From the NCBI RefSeq assembly GCF_017086465.1, contig NZ_CP070961.1:930001-994000 (forward strand): 64,000 bases of DNA, in the 5' to 3' direction. This DNA is from Nocardioides sp. zg-1228. Its GTDB lineage: Bacteria; Actinomycetota; Actinomycetes; Propionibacteriales; Nocardioidaceae. The notes under the pieces were generated by a model, which worked only from the letters and a program-made list of their open reading frames with translations, was not told the DNA's origin and did no database searches. Shown here piece after piece: positions 25,222-34,652 of this stretch (the first letter of the stretch is position 1; each line of letters begins with the position of its first letter). Made by a program: the position numbers and the translations under genes.

Positions 25222-26637
25222 ATGGCAGACACTGCGTCCCCCGCGACCGTCGCCGACGACGACGGCGGGCTCAAGCGGTCGATCACCGGTCGCCTCCTGT
25301 TCTTCTACGTCCTCGGAGACGTGCTGGGCTCCGGCATCTACGTCCTCATCGGCTCCGTCGCCGGCGAGGTGGGCGGAGCCTTCTGGGCCGCCTTCGCCGT
25401 CGGTGTGACGGTCGCCGGCTTCACCGGCCTGGCCTACGCCGAGCTCGCCACGAAGTACCCCCAGGCGGCCGGCGCCTCGCTCTACGTCAACAAGGCGTTC
25501 GGCAAGAAACCGCTGACGTTCCTCACCACGGTGACCTACCTGTCGGCCACCTTCGCCGCCGCCGGGTCGCTCGCGGCCGGCTTCTCGCAGTACGTCGCCG
25601 AGGTCTGGGACGCGCCGCCCGCCCTGCTGGTGATGATCGCCTTCATCCTGCTGCTCGCGCTGCTCAACTTCATCGGCATCACCGAGTCGGTGGTCGCCAA
25701 CATGCTGATGACCTTCGTCGAGATCATCGGCCTGGTCATCGTGGTCGTCATCGCCATCATCTACATCGGGCAGGGCAAGGCCGACTTCTCCGCGCTCGGC
25801 GACTTCTCGACCGGCGACAACGTCATCTTCGCGATCGTCGCCGGTGTCGCCCTGTCGTTCTTCGCGATGACCGGCTTCGAGAACGTCGCCAACGTCGCCG
25901 AGGAGACCGTCGACCCCAGCAAGAACTTCCCGATCGCCCTGATCGGCGGCATGGCCACCGCCGGCGTGATCTACGTGCTGGTGTCGATGTCGGCGGCCCT
26001 CACGGTCCCGATCGACACCCTCGCCGAGTCCGACGCCGCCCTCCTCGAGGTCGTCAAGGCCGGCATCCTGCCGCTGTCGGTGACGGCGATGACGCTGATC
26101 TTCGCCATCATCGCGATGATCGCGATCACCAACACCACGCTCGTCCAGGTCGTCACCCAGTCCCGCATCCTCTACGGCATGGCCCGCGAGGACGTCGTGC
26201 CCGCCGCGTTCGGCAAGATCCACAGCTCGCGCCGCAGCCCCTACGTCGCCCTGGTCTTCAGCGCCGCCGTCGTCATCGGCCTGGTGGTCGCCGGCGACGT
26301 GCTGGGCCGCATCGGCCTCGACGTCGACATCGTGAGCCGGCTGGCCTCGGTGACGGTGGCGCTCCTGCTGGCGGTCTACGCCGGCGTCATCGTGTCCTGC
26401 TTCAAGCTGCGCGGCCAGGACGAGTCCGACGACACGTTCCGCGCCCCGAGCGTCCTGCTCGTGCTGGGACTCATCGGCAACATCGTGCTGCTCGGCTACG
26501 TGGTCGTCACCGACCCGTCCTCGTTGATCTGGTGCGCGGCCCTCGTCGGCCTCGGCGGGATCCTCTACGTTGTGGAGAAGGTGTTCGGGTCCCGCAACCC
26601 CGACTCCGCCGACACCGGCGCCGTGAAGGGAGCCTGA
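25222..26637 (+). CDS. APC-family amino-acid permease
   Basis: A 471-residue transporter with about 12 transmembrane segments. The first segment has the family's substrate-binding break GSGIYVLIGSVAGEVGG; later parts include YAELATKYPQAAGASLYVNKAFG and FFAMTGFENVANVAEETVDPSKNFP, the hallmark consensus of the amino acid-polyamine-organocation group. Substrate is not determined. GGGG lies eight bases before ATG 25222. The universal stress gene starts one base after its stop, so the pair is co-transcribed; such permease-stress-protein pairs are common and the stress protein may gate the transporter. Confidence 0.9.
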   Translation: MADTASPATVADDDGGLKRSITGRLLFFYVLGDVLGSGIYVLIGSVAGEVGGAFWAAFAVGVTVAGFTGLAYAELATKYPQAAGASLYVNKAFGKKPLTFLTTVTYLSATFAAAGSLAAGFSQYVAEVWDAPPALLVMIAFILLLALLNFIGITESVVANMLMTFVEIIGLVIVVVIAIIYIGQGKADFSALGDFSTGDNVIFAIVAGVALSFFAMTGFENVANVAEETVDPSKNFPIALIGGMATAGVIYVLVSMSAALTVPIDTLAESDAALLEVVKAGILPLSVTAMTLIFAIIAMIAITNTTLVQVVTQSRILYGMAREDVVPAAFGKIHSSRRSPYVALVFSAAVVIGLVVAGDVLGRIGLDVDIVSRLASVTVALLLAVYAGVIVSCFKLRGQDESDDTFRAPSVLLVLGLIGNIVLLGYVVVTDPSSLIWCAALVGLGGILYVVEKVFGSRNPDSADTGAVKGA

Positions 26638-26638
26638 C

Positions 26639-27097
26639 ATGCACGTCATCGTCGCCACCGACGGCTCGCGCCAATCCCTGGCCGCAGCCAAGCACCTCAA
26701 GTCCTTCGCCGACCCCGCGAAGATCACCGACATCTCGGTGATCGCGGTGCTGCGACCGCTCGCCTCGGTGGCCTTCGCCGACGACGTGTCCGAGCGCGGG
26801 TTCGACGGCTCCTTCCGCGACGCCGCGCAGAACGCGGTCGACGCCATCGCCGCCGTCTTCGACGGCTGGGGGCCGAAGGTCCACAAGCGCATCCGCAGCG
26901 GCTCGGCGGCCAACGAGATCATCAAGGCGGCCAAGCAGTACGACGCGGGGCTGGTCGTGGTGGCGGCCGGCGGCCGGGGTCTGAGCGACAGCGTCCTGGT
27001 CGGCAGCACCGCCCAGCGCGTCCAGCACTACGCGCCGTGTCCGGTGCTCGTCGTACGCCCAGCACCCAAGCCGCGGAGGCGCAAGAGCGATCGTTAG
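26639..27097 (+). CDS. Universal stress protein (UspA family)
   Basis: The 152-residue protein has the UspA fold: MHVIVATDGSRQSLAAAKHL at the start with the nucleotide-contacting Asp, and the ATP-binding G-2x-G-9x-G-S/T motif as GGRGLSDSVLVGSTAQRV, ending CPVLVVRPAPK. It should therefore bind ATP. ATG 26639 follows the permease stop almost directly. Its role is likely regulatory on the permease or general stress survival. Confidence 0.88.
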   Translation: MHVIVATDGSRQSLAAAKHLKSFADPAKITDISVIAVLRPLASVAFADDVSERGFDGSFRDAAQNAVDAIAAVFDGWGPKVHKRIRSGSAANEIIKAAKQYDAGLVVVAAGGRGLSDSVLVGSTAQRVQHYAPCPVLVVRPAPKPRRRKSDR

Positions 27098-27106
27098 GCT
27101 CCCCCC

Positions 27107-27460
27107 ATGGAGACCCTGCGCCTGGTGCTGCTGTTCGCCCACATCCTCGGCTACGCCGCCCTGCTCGGCGGGCTGCTCGTCCAGGTGCGCAGCGACACCA
27201 AGACGGTCAACTCGCTGATGCGCGACGGCGCCGGCCTCGCGTTCGTCGCCGGCCTGCTGCTGGTCGGCGTGCTGGAGCAGGTGGCCTCGCCCGATCACGC
27301 CAAGATCGCCGTGAAGTTCGGCATCGGCCTGGTCATCCTGGTGCTGGTGATGGTCAACATGCGCAAGCCGAGCATCCCGCAGGGCCTCTACCTGGGCCTG
27401 CTCGCCCTGACGGTCGTCAACATCGGTGTGGCCGTCTTCTGGGCCCCCACCCACGCCTGA
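27107..27460 (+). CDS. Four-helix membrane protein
   Basis: This 117-residue protein has four hydrophobic segments covering nearly its entire length (about 3-25, 42-60, 68-86, 93-112) joined by short basic loops (VRSDTKTVN, MRKPSIPQG). ATG 27107 lies nine bases after the universal stress gene, so it is probably the third cistron. I recognise no catalytic motif. Similar small membrane proteins are widespread in Nocardioidaceae (recalled, not searched). Confidence 0.7.
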   Translation: METLRLVLLFAHILGYAALLGGLLVQVRSDTKTVNSLMRDGAGLAFVAGLLLVGVLEQVASPDHAKIAVKFGIGLVILVLVMVNMRKPSIPQGLYLGLLALTVVNIGVAVFWAPTHA

Positions 27461-27496
27461 TCGGGTGTCCCCCCTCCCGCATAGGCTGGGGAGGAC

Positions 27497-29854
27497 ATGA
27501 GCCCCACTGACGCACTGATCGACCACCCGCTCCTCGACGGCCTCAACGAGCCGCAGCGCGCGGCGGTGACCCACGCCGGCGCGCCGCTCCTCGTCGTCGC
27601 CGGCGCCGGGTCGGGCAAGACGCGGGTGCTGACGCGGCGCATCGCGTGGCTGATCAACGAGCGCAAGGCCCACCCGGGCTCGATCCTGGCGATCACCTTC
27701 ACCAACAAGGCCGCGGCCGAGATGAAGGAGCGCGTCGAGGAGCTCGTCGGCAAGCGCGCGCGCATCATGTGGGTCTCGACCTTCCACTCCGCCTGCGTGC
27801 GCATCCTGCGCAAGGAGATCGACCGGGTGGGCTTCAAGTCCAACTTCTCGATCTACGACGCCGCCGACTCCAAGCGGTTGATGACGCTGGTGCTGCGCGA
27901 CCTCGAGCTCGACCCCAAGCGCTACCAGCCCAACGCGGTGCTCCACTGGGTCTCCGACCAGAAGAACGAGCTGCGCGACGCCGAGGACGCCGCCAAGGAG
28001 GCGCGCAACTCCTTCGAGGAGGCCTACGCCAAGGCGTTCAGCCACTACCAGCGGCGCCTGCGCGAGGCCAACGCCCTCGACTTCGACGACCTGATCATGA
28101 CGACGGTCCACCTGCTGCAGGCCTTCCCCGACGTCCGGGAGAACTACCGCCGGCGCTTCCGTCACGTCCTGGTCGACGAGTACCAGGACACCAACCACGC
28201 GCAGTACAGCCTGATCCAGCAGCTGTGCGGGCAGTCCCTCGAGGAGCAGGGCTCCGAGCAGGTCGAGCCGAGCGAGCTGATGGTCGTCGGCGACGCCGAC
28301 CAGTCCATCTACGCCTTCCGCGGCGCCGACATCCGCAACATCCTCGACTTCGAGCAGGACTTCCCCGACGCGACGACGATCCTGCTCGAGCAGAACTACC
28401 GCTCGACGCAGACCATCCTCAGCGCCGCCAACTCCGTCATCGGCAACAACCGCGGGCGCAAGCCCAAGCGGCTGTGGACCGACGCGGGGGAGGGCGCCCG
28501 CATCGTCGGCTACGTCGCCGACGACGAGCACGACGAGGCGCGCTTCGTCAGCGAGGAGATCGACCGGCTCGCCGACGAGGCCGGCGTACGCCCCGCCGAC
28601 GTCGCGGTGTTCTACCGCACCAATGCCCAGTCGCGCGTCTTCGAGGAGGTGTTCATCCGCACCGGCCAGCCCTACAAGGTCGTCGGCGGGGTGCGCTTCT
28701 ACGAGCGCAAGGAGGTCCGCGACGCGCTGGCCTACCTCCGGATGCTGGTCAACACCGCCGACGAGATCTCGCTGCGCCGGGTGCTCAACACCCCCAAGCG
28801 CGGCATCGGTGACCGGGCCGAGGCGTGCATCGCGGCCCTGGCCGAGCGCGACCGGATCACCTTCTGGGAGGCGCTGACCCGCGCCGCCGACGCGCCCGGC
28901 CTGGCCACGCGCAGCCTGCGCAACATCGAGGGGTTCGTCGCGATGGTGCAGGAGCTGCAGTCGATGGTCGAGGCCGACGAGCGCCCCGACGTCATCCTCG
29001 AGTCGGTGCTCGAGCGCTCGGGCTACCTCGCCGAGCTCGAGGCCAGCGACGACCCGCAGGACGGCACCCGCGTGGAGAACCTCGCCGAGCTCGTGGCCGT
29101 CGCCCGCGAGTTCGCCGAGGACCCCCAGCCCGGTCCCAGCGCCGACCCGGCGGAGGTGGAGGCCGGCACGGTCGCGGTGGGCCTCGGTGACTTCCTGGAG
29201 CGGGTGGCGCTGGTCGCCGACGCCGACCAGATCCCCGACACCCCCGACGGCGACGACACGGGCGTGGTGACGCTGATGACGCTCCACACCGCCAAGGGCC
29301 TGGAGTTCCCCGTGGTGTTCGTCACCGGCCTCGAGGACGGCGTGTTCCCGCACCAGCGCTCGCTGGGCGACCAGCCCGAGCTCGAGGAGGAGCGCCGCCT
29401 CGCCTACGTCGGCCTCACCCGCGCGCAGCAGCGGCTCTACGTCTCGCGCGCCCTCGTCCGCTCCGCCTGGGGGGCGCCGAGCCACAACCCGGCCAGCCGC
29501 TTCCTCGACGAGCTGCCGGTCGACCTCGTCGACTGGCGACGCACGGCGGCCGAGCAGACCCGGTGGGGCCGCACCGACCTCACCGGCGGGTCCACGCGCC
29601 TGGGCACCCCCACCGACGCGGGTCGCCGCAACTTCAGCTCGGCGGCGCTGCGCGCCGACGCGGCCTCCAAGGCCAAGCCGGCGCGCGCGATCCCCAGCCT
29701 CGACCCGGGCGACCGGGTCGTGCACGACTCCTTCGGCATGGGCACGGTCGTGGCCGTGGAGGGGGCCGCCGAGAAGTCCGTGGCCTCGATCGACTTCGGC
29801 TCCGAGGGCGTCAAGCGCCTGCTGCTGCGCTACGCCCCGGTCGAGAAGCTCTAG
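27497..29854 (+). CDS. pcrA: ATP-dependent DNA helicase PcrA (UvrD-type)
   Basis: The 785-residue protein is a full-length PcrA/UvrD superfamily 1 3'-5' helicase that works in nucleotide-excision repair and removal of replication blocks. It has the Q motif LNEPQRAAVTHAGAP, Walker A AGAGSGKTR, AITFTNKAAAEMKERV (Ia), HVLVDEYQDTNHAQ (II), VVGDADQSIYAFRGA (III), LEQNYRST (IV), LMTLHTAKGLEFPVVF (V) and YVGLTRAQQRLYV (VI). A C-terminal Tudor-like segment (GDRVVHDSFGMGTVVAVEG) binds RNA polymerase in PcrA proteins. AGGACATG sits at the start. It differs clearly from the accessory helicase at 5376-7601. Confidence 0.96.
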   Translation: MSPTDALIDHPLLDGLNEPQRAAVTHAGAPLLVVAGAGSGKTRVLTRRIAWLINERKAHPGSILAITFTNKAAAEMKERVEELVGKRARIMWVSTFHSACVRILRKEIDRVGFKSNFSIYDAADSKRLMTLVLRDLELDPKRYQPNAVLHWVSDQKNELRDAEDAAKEARNSFEEAYAKAFSHYQRRLREANALDFDDLIMTTVHLLQAFPDVRENYRRRFRHVLVDEYQDTNHAQYSLIQQLCGQSLEEQGSEQVEPSELMVVGDADQSIYAFRGADIRNILDFEQDFPDATTILLEQNYRSTQTILSAANSVIGNNRGRKPKRLWTDAGEGARIVGYVADDEHDEARFVSEEIDRLADEAGVRPADVAVFYRTNAQSRVFEEVFIRTGQPYKVVGGVRFYERKEVRDALAYLRMLVNTADEISLRRVLNTPKRGIGDRAEACIAALAERDRITFWEALTRAADAPGLATRSLRNIEGFVAMVQELQSMVEADERPDVILESVLERSGYLAELEASDDPQDGTRVENLAELVAVAREFAEDPQPGPSADPAEVEAGTVAVGLGDFLERVALVADADQIPDTPDGDDTGVVTLMTLHTAKGLEFPVVFVTGLEDGVFPHQRSLGDQPELEEERRLAYVGLTRAQQRLYVSRALVRSAWGAPSHNPASRFLDELPVDLVDWRRTAAEQTRWGRTDLTGGSTRLGTPTDAGRRNFSSAALRADAASKAKPARAIPSLDPGDRVVHDSFGMGTVVAVEGAAEKSVASIDFGSEGVKRLLLRYAPVEKL

Positions 29855-29890
29855 CCGCGCGGCTCGTCCGGGTCCCGGCGCGTGGGTCGG

Positions 29891-30718
29891 TCAGGGGACG
29901 ATGCCGTGCTCGACGAAGGCCTGGAACGGGTCGACGGGCCCGCCGCCGCCGGGACGCACCTCGAGGTGGAGGTGGGAGCCGGTGACGTGGCCGGTGGTGC
30001 CGACGGTGCCGATGACCTCGCCGCCGTTGACGCGGTCGCCGACCGAGACGTAGATCGAGGTCTGGTGGCAGTACCAGATCTCGGTGCCGTCATCGAGGGT
30101 GACGACGGTCTTGTTGCCGTAGGCGCCGTCGTAGCCCGTCGAGGTGACCGTGCCGTTGGCCACCGACAGGATCCGGTCGCCGGTGTTGGCGTTGAAGTCG
30201 AGGCCGGTGTGGTAGCTGGCCCAGAGGCCGTACTGGCCGAAGGTGGCGGTGATGCCGTAGCTGTCGAGGGGGAGAACCCACTTGTTCTCCTTGATCTTCG
30301 CCGCCTGCTTCTCCGCGGCCTGACGCATCTCCTTGAGCTTGGCGGCGTACTCGGCCACCTGCTTCTCGGCCAGGGCGACCAGCTCGGGGTCGGTCTCCTC
30401 GCTGCCGGAGTCGCGGATGTCGCCGCGGCTGACCAGGGGACCGCGGCGCGAGAGCGCCTGCCCGGCGGCCGCACCGATGGCCTGGGTGGAGCCGACCGTC
30501 GAGCCCGTCGAGGCCAGCGTCGTGACGCCGGCCCCCGCACCGGTGACGGCCGCGGTGGCGGAGACCGCGAGGACGGCGACACCGGCCACGAGCGGGACGG
30601 ACGGCAGCCGCACCAGGGAACGGCGCGGCGCCGGGGTGGCGCGCCGCTTGCCGCTCACGGGTGCAGCCGATGCCGAGGTGCGGCGCTTGGGAGCGCGCTC
30701 CGCTCGGTGGTTGCCCAT
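29891..30718 (-). CDS. M23-family cell-wall peptidase
   Basis: The 275-residue protein has a basic cytoplasmic start, one membrane anchor (about 39-62, LVAGVAVLAVSATAAVTGAG), a coiled-coil-like stretch (LVALAEKQVAEYAAKLKEM, about 113-143) and a C-terminal LytM domain. The zinc ligands are visible in ASYHTGLDFNA and in GSHLHLEV. The enzyme cuts peptidoglycan cross-bridges outside the membrane; the coiled coil resembles regulators such as EnvC-type proteins. It converges with pcrA, 36 bases between stops. A plausible promoter lies about 60 bases upstream. Confidence 0.88.
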   Translation of the reverse strand: MGNHRAERAPKRRTSASAAPVSGKRRATPAPRRSLVRLPSVPLVAGVAVLAVSATAAVTGAGAGVTTLASTGSTVGSTQAIGAAAGQALSRRGPLVSRGDIRDSGSEETDPELVALAEKQVAEYAAKLKEMRQAAEKQAAKIKENKWVLPLDSYGITATFGQYGLWASYHTGLDFNANTGDRILSVANGTVTSTGYDGAYGNKTVVTLDDGTEIWYCHQTSIYVSVGDRVNGGEVIGTVGTTGHVTGSHLHLEVRPGGGGPVDPFQAFVEHGIVP

Positions 30719-30778
30719 GAAGGAATTACCAATCTGCCGGATCGTCAGGGGGGTTCGGGTCGGCTAGACCGCGCCCGA

Positions 30779-30808
30779 CTGTAACGGAAACATCACGGGA
30801 AAGTGCAA
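30779..30808 (-). promoter_or_regulatory. Candidate promoter of the M23 peptidase gene
   Basis: On the minus strand, TTGCAC (30808-30803) and TTACAG (30784-30779) are 18 bases apart, close to housekeeping -35/-10 hexamers, about 60 bases before ATG 30718. The surrounding bases are less GC-rich than their flanks, which helps the call. Confidence 0.35.
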
Positions 30809-30866
30809 CCCTTGACGGAATCTGGCCACATACCCCGGTCCGGCGGTCGGTAAACGGACGGTCTCC

Positions 30867-32210
30867 TCACCGGCGGGCGGCCTGGTAGCGCTCGAGGGCC
30901 TCGCGCCGCTCCTCGGCGTGGTCGACGATCCGCACGGGGTAGTCGTGCTCGTGGCCCACGTCGGACCTCCACGGCTCGTGGGCGACCCGCCCCGGCAGGT
31001 GGGCGAGCTCGGGGACCCAGCGGCGCACGTAGTCGCCGTCCGGGTCGAACTTCAGGCCCTGGGTGACCGGGTTGAAGACGCGGAAGTAGGGCGAGGCGTC
31101 GGTGCCCGTGCCGGCCACCCACTGCCAGCCGTGGTTGTTGGACGCGACGTCGCCGTCGATGAGCAGGTCGAGGAAGTGGCGGGCGCCGACGGGCCACCAC
31201 ACGTGCAGGTCCTTGGTGAGGAACGAGGCGGTGATCATCCGCACGCGGTTGTGCATCCACCCGGTGTGCAGCAGCTGGCGCATCCCGGCGTCGACGACCG
31301 GGTAGCCCGTGGTGCCGGTGCGCCACGCCTCGACGGCGTCCTCCGGGTCGTCGTAGCGCATGCCCGCCAGTGCGGGGCGCAGGTCGGCCCACGCCGACCC
31401 CGGGGCGTGCCACAGGACGTCGGCGTAGAACTCGCGCCACGCCAGCTCGGTGGCGTACGTCGAGGTGTGCGCGACCTCCGCGAGGAGGGAGCGGGGGTGC
31501 AGCACCCCGAGGTGCAGGTAGGGCGAGAGCCGCGACGTGCCGTCGTGGTGGGGACGGTCGCGCGCCACGTCGTAGTCGTGCAGGCCGGCGTCGCGGAACG
31601 CCCGCCAGCGCCGCCACGCGGCGTCCTCGCCGGCCGGGGGGAGGTCGAACGGCGCGCCGGCCACCGCGTCCTCGAGCAGGCCGAGCGCGCGCGGGTCGGA
31701 CTGGCCCGGCTCGATCGCGGGGGAGCGGGGCGTGGGGGCCGGCTCCGGCCAGCCGTGCTCGCGCCACGCCCGGGCGAAGGCGCTGAACACCTGGTAGGGC
31801 CCGCCGCTGCCGTTGCGCACGAGCCCGGGACCGACGGCGTACGGCGATCCGGTGGCGACCAGCTCGACCTCCCGGCCCACCGCCTCGTCGCGGCGACGGC
31901 CGTAGGGGGTCGTCTCGGCGGCGACGTGCACCCGCCGGCCGGCGGCCACCCGGGGCACGACCTCGCGCGGGTCGCCGTGGTGGATCGTCAGCGGGATGCG
32001 CTCGGCCAGGGCCAGCACGTTGGCGGCGAGCCACGCCCGCCGGGCGGGGCCCGACCCCGCCCACAGGGCGGGGTCGACCACGAAGAGCGCCGTCGTGGTG
32101 CCCTCCTCGAGGGCCGCCAGCAGCGCCGGGTTGTCGCGCACCCGCAGGTCGCGGCGGAACCACACGAGACTCGAGCGCGCGTCCCGGTCCGAGGTGGGCA
32201 TGCTCCTCAC
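30867..32210 (-). CDS. phr: Deoxyribodipyrimidine photolyase
   Basis: The 447-residue flavoenzyme uses blue light to repair cyclobutane pyrimidine dimers. SLVWFRRDLRVRDNPALLAAL opens the N-terminal antenna domain. The FAD-binding helical domain shows RLSPYLHLGVLHPRSLL, ELAWREFYADVLWHAP, DPEDAVEAWRTGTTGYPVVDAGMRQLLHTGWMHNRVRM and SNNHGWQWVAGTGTDASPYFRVFNP, all strongly conserved in class I photolyases. The start may be GTG 32210 or ATG 32201, which lies right after GAGGAG. It is a single gene on its strand, divergent from sucC. Confidence 0.92.
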   Translation of the reverse strand: MRSMPTSDRDARSSLVWFRRDLRVRDNPALLAALEEGTTTALFVVDPALWAGSGPARRAWLAANVLALAERIPLTIHHGDPREVVPRVAAGRRVHVAAETTPYGRRRDEAVGREVELVATGSPYAVGPGLVRNGSGGPYQVFSAFARAWREHGWPEPAPTPRSPAIEPGQSDPRALGLLEDAVAGAPFDLPPAGEDAAWRRWRAFRDAGLHDYDVARDRPHHDGTSRLSPYLHLGVLHPRSLLAEVAHTSTYATELAWREFYADVLWHAPGSAWADLRPALAGMRYDDPEDAVEAWRTGTTGYPVVDAGMRQLLHTGWMHNRVRMITASFLTKDLHVWWPVGARHFLDLLIDGDVASNNHGWQWVAGTGTDASPYFRVFNPVTQGLKFDPDGDYVRRWVPELAHLPGRVAHEPWRSDVGHEHDYPVRIVDHAEERREALERYQAARR

Positions 32211-32329
32211 CGTAGCCCGGGCGTGAGCACCGCCACTCCACCTGACCTCGTGCCACCACGCCGATGAGGTCTAGGGTGCCGAGAGGGATATCCCGCCACT
32301 GTTCGCAGACGAAAAGGATCGGTCACCTC

Positions 32330-33499
32330 GTGGACCTGATGGAATTTCAGGCGAAAGAGCTCTTCGCCAAGCATGGAGTAACGACCACCCTGGGTGTCGT
32401 CGCCGAGACCCCGGAGGCTGCTCGCGCCGCAGCCGAGGAGATGGGCGGCGTGACCGTCGTCAAGGCCCAGGTCAAGGCCGGCGGCCGCGGCAAGGCCGGA
32501 GGCGTGAAGATCGCCAAGACCGCCGACGAGGCGGAGTCCTACGCCCGCGACATCATCGGCATGGAGATCAAGGGCCTGCGGGTCAACCGCGTCCTGGTCA
32601 CCCCCGCGACCCCGCCGGTGGAGGAGTACTACTTCTCCTTCCTGCTCGACCGCTCCAACCGCTCGCACCTGTGCATCGCCTCGGTCGAGGGCGGCGTCGA
32701 GATCGAGGAGGTCGCCAAGACCAACCCCGACGCGGTGAAGAAGATCCGCATCGACGCGCTCGAGGGTGTCACCCCCGAGAAGGCCGCCGCGATCGTCGAC
32801 GAGGCGAAGTTCCCCGCCGAGCTGCGCGACCAGGCCATCGAGATGGTCCAGAATCTGTGGAAGGTCTACGTCGAGGAGGACGCCACCCTCGTCGAGGTCA
32901 ACCCGCTGGCCCGCCTCGAGGGCGACAAGCTGGAGGCCCTCGACGGCAAGGTGTCGCTCGACGACAACGCCTCCGAGGTCCGCCACCCCGACCACGCGCA
33001 GTTCGAGATCCGCGAGGAGGCCGACGCGCTCGAGTCGAAGGCCAAGGACAAGGGCCTCAACTACGTCAAGCTCGACGGCCAGGTCGGCATCATCGGCAAC
33101 GGCGCGGGCCTCGTGATGAGCACCCTCGACGTGGTCGCCTACGCCGGCGAGGCGCACGGCGGCGTCAAGCCCGCCAACTTCCTCGACATCGGCGGCGGCG
33201 CCAACGCCCAGGTGATGGCCGACGGCCTCGACGTGATCCTCGGCGACGAGCAGGTCAAGAGCGTCTTCGTCAACGTCTTCGGCGGCATCACCTCCTGCGA
33301 CGAGGTGGCCAACGGCATCAAGGGCGCGCTGGAGATCCTCGGCGACAGCGCCACCAAGCCGCTCGTCGTACGCCTCGACGGCAACAACGTGCAGAAGGGT
33401 CGCGCGATCCTCGACGAGCTCAACCACCCGCTGGTCACCCAGGTCGACACGATGGACGGCGCGGCCGACAAGGCCGCCGAGCTCGCCCACCAGGCCTGA
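32330..33499 (+). CDS. sucC: Succinyl-CoA synthetase beta subunit (ADP-forming)
   Basis: The 389-residue subunit, with SucD, converts succinyl-CoA to succinate and makes ATP in the TCA cycle. GTG 32330 gives the family N-terminus, [17 protein letters not shown]. An ATP-grasp domain follows, with [18 protein letters not shown] binding phosphate, EVNPLARL holding metal ligands, and the C-terminal CoA-ligase domain with [13 protein letters not shown] and [17 protein letters not shown]. Length is the family norm. sucD follows after 17 bases with its own ribosome-binding site, so they form one operon. Confidence 0.96.
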   Translation: MDLMEFQAKELFAKHGVTTTLGVVAETPEAARAAAEEMGGVTVVKAQVKAGGRGKAGGVKIAKTADEAESYARDIIGMEIKGLRVNRVLVTPATPPVEEYYFSFLLDRSNRSHLCIASVEGGVEIEEVAKTNPDAVKKIRIDALEGVTPEKAAAIVDEAKFPAELRDQAIEMVQNLWKVYVEEDATLVEVNPLARLEGDKLEALDGKVSLDDNASEVRHPDHAQFEIREEADALESKAKDKGLNYVKLDGQVGIIGNGAGLVMSTLDVVAYAGEAHGGVKPANFLDIGGGANAQVMADGLDVILGDEQVKSVFVNVFGGITSCDEVANGIKGALEILGDSATKPLVVRLDGNNVQKGRAILDELNHPLVTQVDTMDGAADKAAELAHQA

Positions 33500-33516
33500 G
33501 AGAGAGAACTGAACAG

Positions 33517-34398
33517 ATGAGCATCTACCTCAACAAGGACTCCAAGATCATCGTCCAGGGCATGACGGGCGGCATGGGTGCCAAGCACACGACCCTCATG
33601 GTCGAGTCGGGCGCCGACATCGTCGGCGGCGTCAACGCCCGCAAGGCCGGCACGACCGTCGAGCTCGGCGGCAAGGAGCTCCCGGTCTTCGGCACCGTCG
33701 AGGAGGCGATGAAGGAGACCGGCGCCGACGTGTCGGTCGCGTTCGTCCCGCCGGCGTTCACCAAGGACGCCTGCATCGAGGCCATCGACGCCGAGATCCC
33801 GCTCCTCGTGGTGATCACCGAGGGCGTCCCGGTCCTCGACACGGCCGAGGTCGTGGCCTACCTCGAGGGCAAGAAGACCCGCATGATCGGCCCCAACTGC
33901 CCCGGCATCATCACGCCGGAGGAGTCGCTGGCCGGCATCACGCCGCACACCATCGCGGGCAAGGGCCCGATCGGCCTGGTGTCGAAGTCGGGCACGCTGA
34001 CCTACCAGATGATGTACGAGCTGAAGGACTTCGGCTTCACCACCGCCATCGGCATCGGCGGCGACCCGATCGTCGGCACCACGCACATCGACGCGCTCGA
34101 GGCCTTCGAGAACGACCCGGAGACCAAGGCGATCGTGATGATCGGCGAGATCGGCGGCGACGCCGAGGAGCGGGCCGCGGCCTACATCAAGGAGCACGTG
34201 ACCAAGCCGGTCGTCGGCTACGTCGCCGGCTTCACGGCCCCCGAGGGCAAGACCATGGGCCACGCCGGCGCCATCGTCTCGGGCTCCTCGGGCACCGCGC
34301 AGGCGAAGAAGGAGGCCCTCGAGGCCGCCGGGGTCAAGGTCGGCAAGACGCCGTCCGAGACCGCCGCGCTGATGCGGGAGATCCTCCAGGGACTCTGA
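33517..34398 (+). CDS. sucD: Succinyl-CoA synthetase alpha subunit
   Basis: The 293-residue subunit binds CoA through its N-terminal Rossmann domain ([39 protein letters not shown]) and carries the phosphohistidine His249 in [35 protein letters not shown] and [16 protein letters not shown] are family signatures. The GAGAGAGAAC stretch before ATG 33517 provides the ribosome-binding site. Together with sucC it is one of five TCA-cycle functions in this window. The hairpin at 34427-34456 probably ends the transcript. Confidence 0.96.
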   Translation: MSIYLNKDSKIIVQGMTGGMGAKHTTLMVESGADIVGGVNARKAGTTVELGGKELPVFGTVEEAMKETGADVSVAFVPPAFTKDACIEAIDAEIPLLVVITEGVPVLDTAEVVAYLEGKKTRMIGPNCPGIITPEESLAGITPHTIAGKGPIGLVSKSGTLTYQMMYELKDFGFTTAIGIGGDPIVGTTHIDALEAFENDPETKAIVMIGEIGGDAEERAAAYIKEHVTKPVVGYVAGFTAPEGKTMGHAGAIVSGSSGTAQAKKEALEAAGVKVGKTPSETAALMREILQGL

Positions 34399-34417
34399 GT
34401 CATCGGGGCCCCCGGGC

Positions 34418-34636
34418 TCACTCCAGACGGCCTCGCAGGTCCACCTGCGGGGCCGTCGTGGTCTTCACGTGCAGGGCGGGCCGGTGCGCCTGCCACAGCA
34501 GCCGCCACAGGACGTGCGCGCCCAGCAGGCGCACCGGTGCGACCGCGCTGGGACGTCGCGGCGACGGCAGGGTCGGGCAGGCCGAGCTGGTCAGCGTCGA
34601 AGGAATGGACACCGTTCTCCCCGTTCTCGTGGACAC
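34418..34636 (-). CDS. Possible small hypothetical protein
   Basis: An open frame of up to 72 residues from GTG 34636. Third codon positions are almost all G or C, matching real genes nearby, and it starts 16 bases after the stop of the lipoprotein gene on the same strand. The product is basic, with a hydrophobic central stretch (VRLLGAHVLWRLLWQAH) and no known motif. Its last codons overlap a hairpin that probably terminates sucCD. It may be an overprinted or chance frame. Confidence 0.4.
   Translation of the reverse strand: MSTRTGRTVSIPSTLTSSACPTLPSPRRPSAVAPVRLLGAHVLWRLLWQAHRPALHVKTTTAPQVDLRGRLE
34427..34456 (+). terminator. Hairpin after sucCD
   Basis: Arm 34427-34440 (ACGGCCTCGCAGGT) pairs with 34443-34456 over 14 positions with one G-T pair and a minimal loop. 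It lies 28 bases past the sucD stop, a suitable place for a terminator, and could act in both directions. Confidence 0.55.
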
Positions 34637-34652
34637 CGTGTTGCCGGGCGCA

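Noticed and set aside
26507..29725. 1,072-codon open frame antisense to pcrA and neighbours
   Set aside because: It is a shadow of high-GC coding on the other strand: Glu/Asp/Val/Arg/Gly-rich with no motif, while the plus strand encodes a complete PcrA.
30719..30866. ydaO-type c-di-AMP riboswitch before the M23 peptidase
   Set aside because: Such riboswitches are common before cell-wall hydrolases, but the conserved blocks are missing and the leader after the likely promoter is only about 60 bases.
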